Assembly: GCA_029939875.1 (NCBI GenBank)
Contig: JAOZSC010000128.1
Span: 1-7,191 of the forward strand
Reading direction: 5' to 3'
DNA length: 7,191 nt
DNA from: Desulfobacterales bacterium
Lineage (GTDB): Bacteria > Desulfobacterota > Desulfobacteria > Desulfobacterales > JAFDCJ01
Shown here: positions 6,452-7,191 of the stretch, one piece after another
How the letters are laid out: each line of letters begins with the position of its first letter
Numbering within the stretch: the first letter of the stretch is position 1
Translations under genes and position numbers: made by a program
Notes under the pieces: generated by a model
Told to the model about the DNA's origin: nothing
The model's database searches: none
Seen by the model: only the letters and a program-made list of their open reading frames with translations

Positions 6452-7191
6452 TTAAACGGCCCCGGCCATTTTAAATATCGGCAGATACATGGCAATCACC
6501 AGCCCGCCGATGGTCACACCCAGAAACACCAGCATAAACGGTTCGATCAAAGCCGTGAGGTTGTCAACCGCCTGATCGACTTCTTCATCATAAAAATCGG
6601 CGATCTTTTCCAGCATGGCATCCAGCGCGCCGGTAGACTCACCGACACCGATCATCTGGCAGACCATGGGGGGAAACACCCCGCTTTCGGTCAGTGGATC
6701 GGCCATGGTGCGGCCTTCGGCAATGCCGCTGCGAACGTTGTAAATGGCCTTTTCGACCGTTCGATTTCCTGCTGTTTTCGCTACAATATCAAGTGCTTCC
6801 AGGATAGCAACGCCGCTGGCCAGCATGCTGCCCATGGTGCGGGTAAACTTGGCCACGGCGACCTTGCGCAACAGTTCTCCGAAAACGGGAACTCTCAAAA
6901 GCATGTCATCGGCGATGTCCCGTCCCTTCCGGGTGCTGTGAAATTTTTTAAAGGCAATCACAAAAAGGATGATGGCGCCAATAATGTACAAAATCTTGCT
7001 CTTAACCATGTCGCTCATGGCCACCACGATCTTGGTGGGAACGGGAAGTTCGCCGCCGAAATCAGCGAACATCTCCTCAAATACCGGGATGACGAAAACC
7101 AGGATGACAGCCAGCACAACAACGGCAATCAGCAGGGTCACGATGGGATACGTCATGGCTCCTTTTACCTGAGATTTTAACCGGGCGGCTT
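6452..7191 (-). CDS. pilC: Type IV pilus inner-membrane platform protein PilC (GspF family), C-terminal part
   Basis: This is the inner-membrane platform protein that couples the cytoplasmic PilB/PilT motors to pilin assembly. The reading frame is open to the window edge: the bases before the internal Met at 7156 read in frame as AARLKSQVKGAM, matching the family pattern just before a membrane helix, so that Met is not the start. 245 residues are visible; full-length members have about 400, so the first T2SSF domain is mostly outside. Visible are hydrophobic segments at about 15-36, 65-80 and 214-240 of the fragment and the second T2SSF domain with GVGESTGALDAMLEKIADFY (181-200). The family-typical end EPFMLVFLGVTIGGLVIAMY-LPIF precedes the stop. 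It ends in TAA followed at once by a second TAA, 6 bases before the kinase gene, so the two are probably co-transcribed. GspF of a type II secretion system is the alternative; the PilS-like neighbour favours PilC. Confidence 0.9.
   Translation of the reverse strand, partial: AARLKSQVKGAMTYPIVTLLIAVVVLAVILVFVIPVFEEMFADFGGELPVPTKIVVAMSDMVKSKILYIIGAIILFVIAFKKFHSTRKGRDIADDMLLRVPVFGELLRKVAVAKFTRTMGSMLASGVAILEALDIVAKTAGNRTVEKAIYNVRSGIAEGRTMADPLTESGVFPPMVCQMIGVGESTGALDAMLEKIADFYDEEVDQAVDNLTALIEPFMLVFLGVTIGGLVIAMYLPIFKMAGAV

Noticed and set aside
6452..7156. pilC as a short complete gene starting at the Met at 7156
   Set aside because: The frame stays open upstream to the window edge and the residues before that Met match the PilC/GspF family, so the Met is internal.

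Overview
All genes in this window lie on the minus strand, so the biological order runs from high to low coordinates: pilC (3' part), a pilS-like sensor kinase, lysS, lolC/E, lolD and bamA (5' part). The block lysS-lolC-lolD-bamA next to type IV pilus genes is an arrangement I associate with Desulfobacterota (former Deltaproteobacteria, e.g. Desulfobacterales). The single LolC/E protein and the extra domain in front of the BamA POTRA repeats fit that. The assignment is inferred from gene order and protein style; no taxonomic marker was searched.

Region by region. 7191-6452 is the C-terminal part of PilC, the inner-membrane platform of the type IV pilus. After 6 bases comes a six-helix membrane histidine kinase (6445-5132), best read as PilS; no PilR-type regulator follows inside the window. 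A good sigma70-type promoter overlaps the end of the kinase gene and probably starts a new transcript for lysS (5024-3543), lysyl-tRNA synthetase. A 65-base gap leads to lolC/E (3477-2239), the membrane subunit of the lipoprotein-releasing ABC transporter. Its ATPase lolD (2046-1303) follows, but only after an unusual 192-base spacer. Then, 34 bases on, comes bamA (1268 to the window edge), the outer-membrane beta-barrel assembly protein, cut at residue 422 at the start of its fourth POTRA domain.

The genes combine envelope building (LolCD moves lipoproteins towards the outer membrane, BamA inserts barrel proteins) with a translation gene and with pilus assembly and its sensor. No stretch over 300 bases lacks a gene.

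The most interesting signal is the lolC-lolD spacer. Most of it (2081-2236) can fold into a three-way junction: a closing 8-bp stem, a perfect 11-bp hairpin and a long imperfect stem. Several mismatches in the long stem become G-U pairs only in the minus-strand (operon) transcript. Its arms are made of degenerate 8-base units (consensus near YCCTTGAA), and a related short run occurs in the lysS-lolC spacer. This looks like a fold-back intergenic repeat or an undescribed structured RNA element lying inside an essential envelope operon.
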